Shown here: piece after piece, positions 63,801 to 64,000 of the stretch
Position numbering within the stretch: the stretch's first letter is position 1
Layout: every line of letters starts with the position of its first letter
NCBI GenBank assembly: GCA_947034895.1
Contig: OX344764.1
Span: 10,292,001 to 10,356,000, forward strand
DNA length: 64,000 nucleotides
DNA from: Rhytidiadelphus loreus
Lineage: Eukaryota > Streptophyta > Bryopsida > Hypnales > Hylocomiaceae
Direction of reading: 5' to 3'
Notes under the pieces: model-generated
Databases searched by the model: none
What the model was told of the DNA's origin: nothing
The model's input: only the letters and a program-made list of their open reading frames with translations
Position numbers and translations under genes: made by a program

Positions 63801-64000
63801 TCACATGAGCAGTCTCGGTGGCGAGATGGCCCTCGTGCCTCCCCACCTAGTGGACTGGAAACTCAAAAAAAATGAACGGGGAGCAGCTTGCCCGACCTCA
63901 CATGAGCAGTCTCGGTGGCGAGATGGCCCTCGTGCCTCCACAAACGCTGGACCCTCATCTAAAAAAATGAACGGGGAGCAGCTTGCCCGACCTCACATGA
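60836..64000. repeat. 95-97-bp tandem array, about 33 units, continuing past the window
   Basis: GC-rich units each carry CGGTGGCGAGATGGCCCTCG, one of two variable middles ('ggaccctcatc', 95 bp, or 'ggactggatactc', 97 bp), A7-A8, then ATGAACGGGGAGCAGC. The first two units (60836-61030) are the most diverged. Because 95 and 97 are not multiples of three the reading frame rotates between units, so the plus-strand frames of up to 176 codons are by-products rather than a 32-residue repeat protein. On the minus strand each unit contains CTCAGGTGAGG or CTCAGGTAAGG. The array touches the first exon of the ParB/MTase-like gene. It is a minisatellite or satellite block. Confidence 0.95.

Noticed and set aside
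60836..64000. CRISPR-like array
   Set aside because: Units are contiguous without unique spacers, the sequence is nuclear plant DNA, and variation is of satellite type.

Overview
This is a nuclear land-plant sequence. The evidence is five intron-containing or plant-type genes: a COBRA-like GPI-anchored wall protein, a plant-type 60S acidic ribosomal protein P2, a plant six-helix membrane protein, a LACS8/9-type long-chain acyl-CoA synthetase, and a large uncharacterised gene. The intergenic DNA is AT-rich and full of short non-autonomous DNA transposons. Introns are mostly short (about 80-500 nt), all GT-AG, and exons are more GC-rich than the spacers. A seed-free plant such as a bryophyte is my guess; the sequence alone does not fix the species.

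Layout. 1-20.9 kb is gene-poor: a decayed, intron-containing copy of the COBRA-like gene (2.2-3.9 kb), a CACTA-like element with TSDs (7080-9743), TTAA-bounded elements, a 150-bp-arm inverted repeat (13.4-13.8 kb), a tandem duplication (10.35-11.1 kb) and a nest of Harbinger/Tourist-like MITEs (16.4-18.4 kb). 20.9-25.5 kb holds the intact five-exon COBRA-like gene with a GC-rich leader and a 220-bp tandem duplication behind it. 26.3-28.8 kb is three more TTAA-bounded elements, two of them sharing one TTAA. RPP2 (three exons, minus) is at 31.1-32.1 kb, a single-exon membrane protein (minus) at 37.3-38.4 kb, and LACS (11 coding exons, minus) at 41.6-46.6 kb with a duplicated leader region to 48.4 kb. 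48.9-55.6 kb is repeats and a near-perfect 96-nt foldback. A 12-exon gene (minus) fills 55.6-60.8 kb, and a 95-97-bp tandem array runs from 60.8 kb off the end of the window.

The most interesting locus is the 55.6-60.8 kb gene. Joining exons by GT-AG and reading frame gives an uninterrupted 1108-residue protein with a ParB/Srx-like motif (DGNHRRIAW) near the N terminus, a charged linker with an SV40-like NLS, and a C-terminal domain ordered like a beta-class N4/N6 amino-methyltransferase, with degenerate catalytic and SAM motifs. One of its introns consists of a MITE whose relative lies at 5.1 kb. Its predicted first exon sits inside the first unit of the tandem array, and each array unit carries a consensus-like 5' splice site, a T-tract and an AG on the gene's strand. 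The second theme is a repeat family with TTAA|CCCCTAAAGGACCA ends, which has the signature of piggyBac-type target sites. The five genes show no obvious shared pathway; they look like independent plant genes set in transposon-rich DNA.
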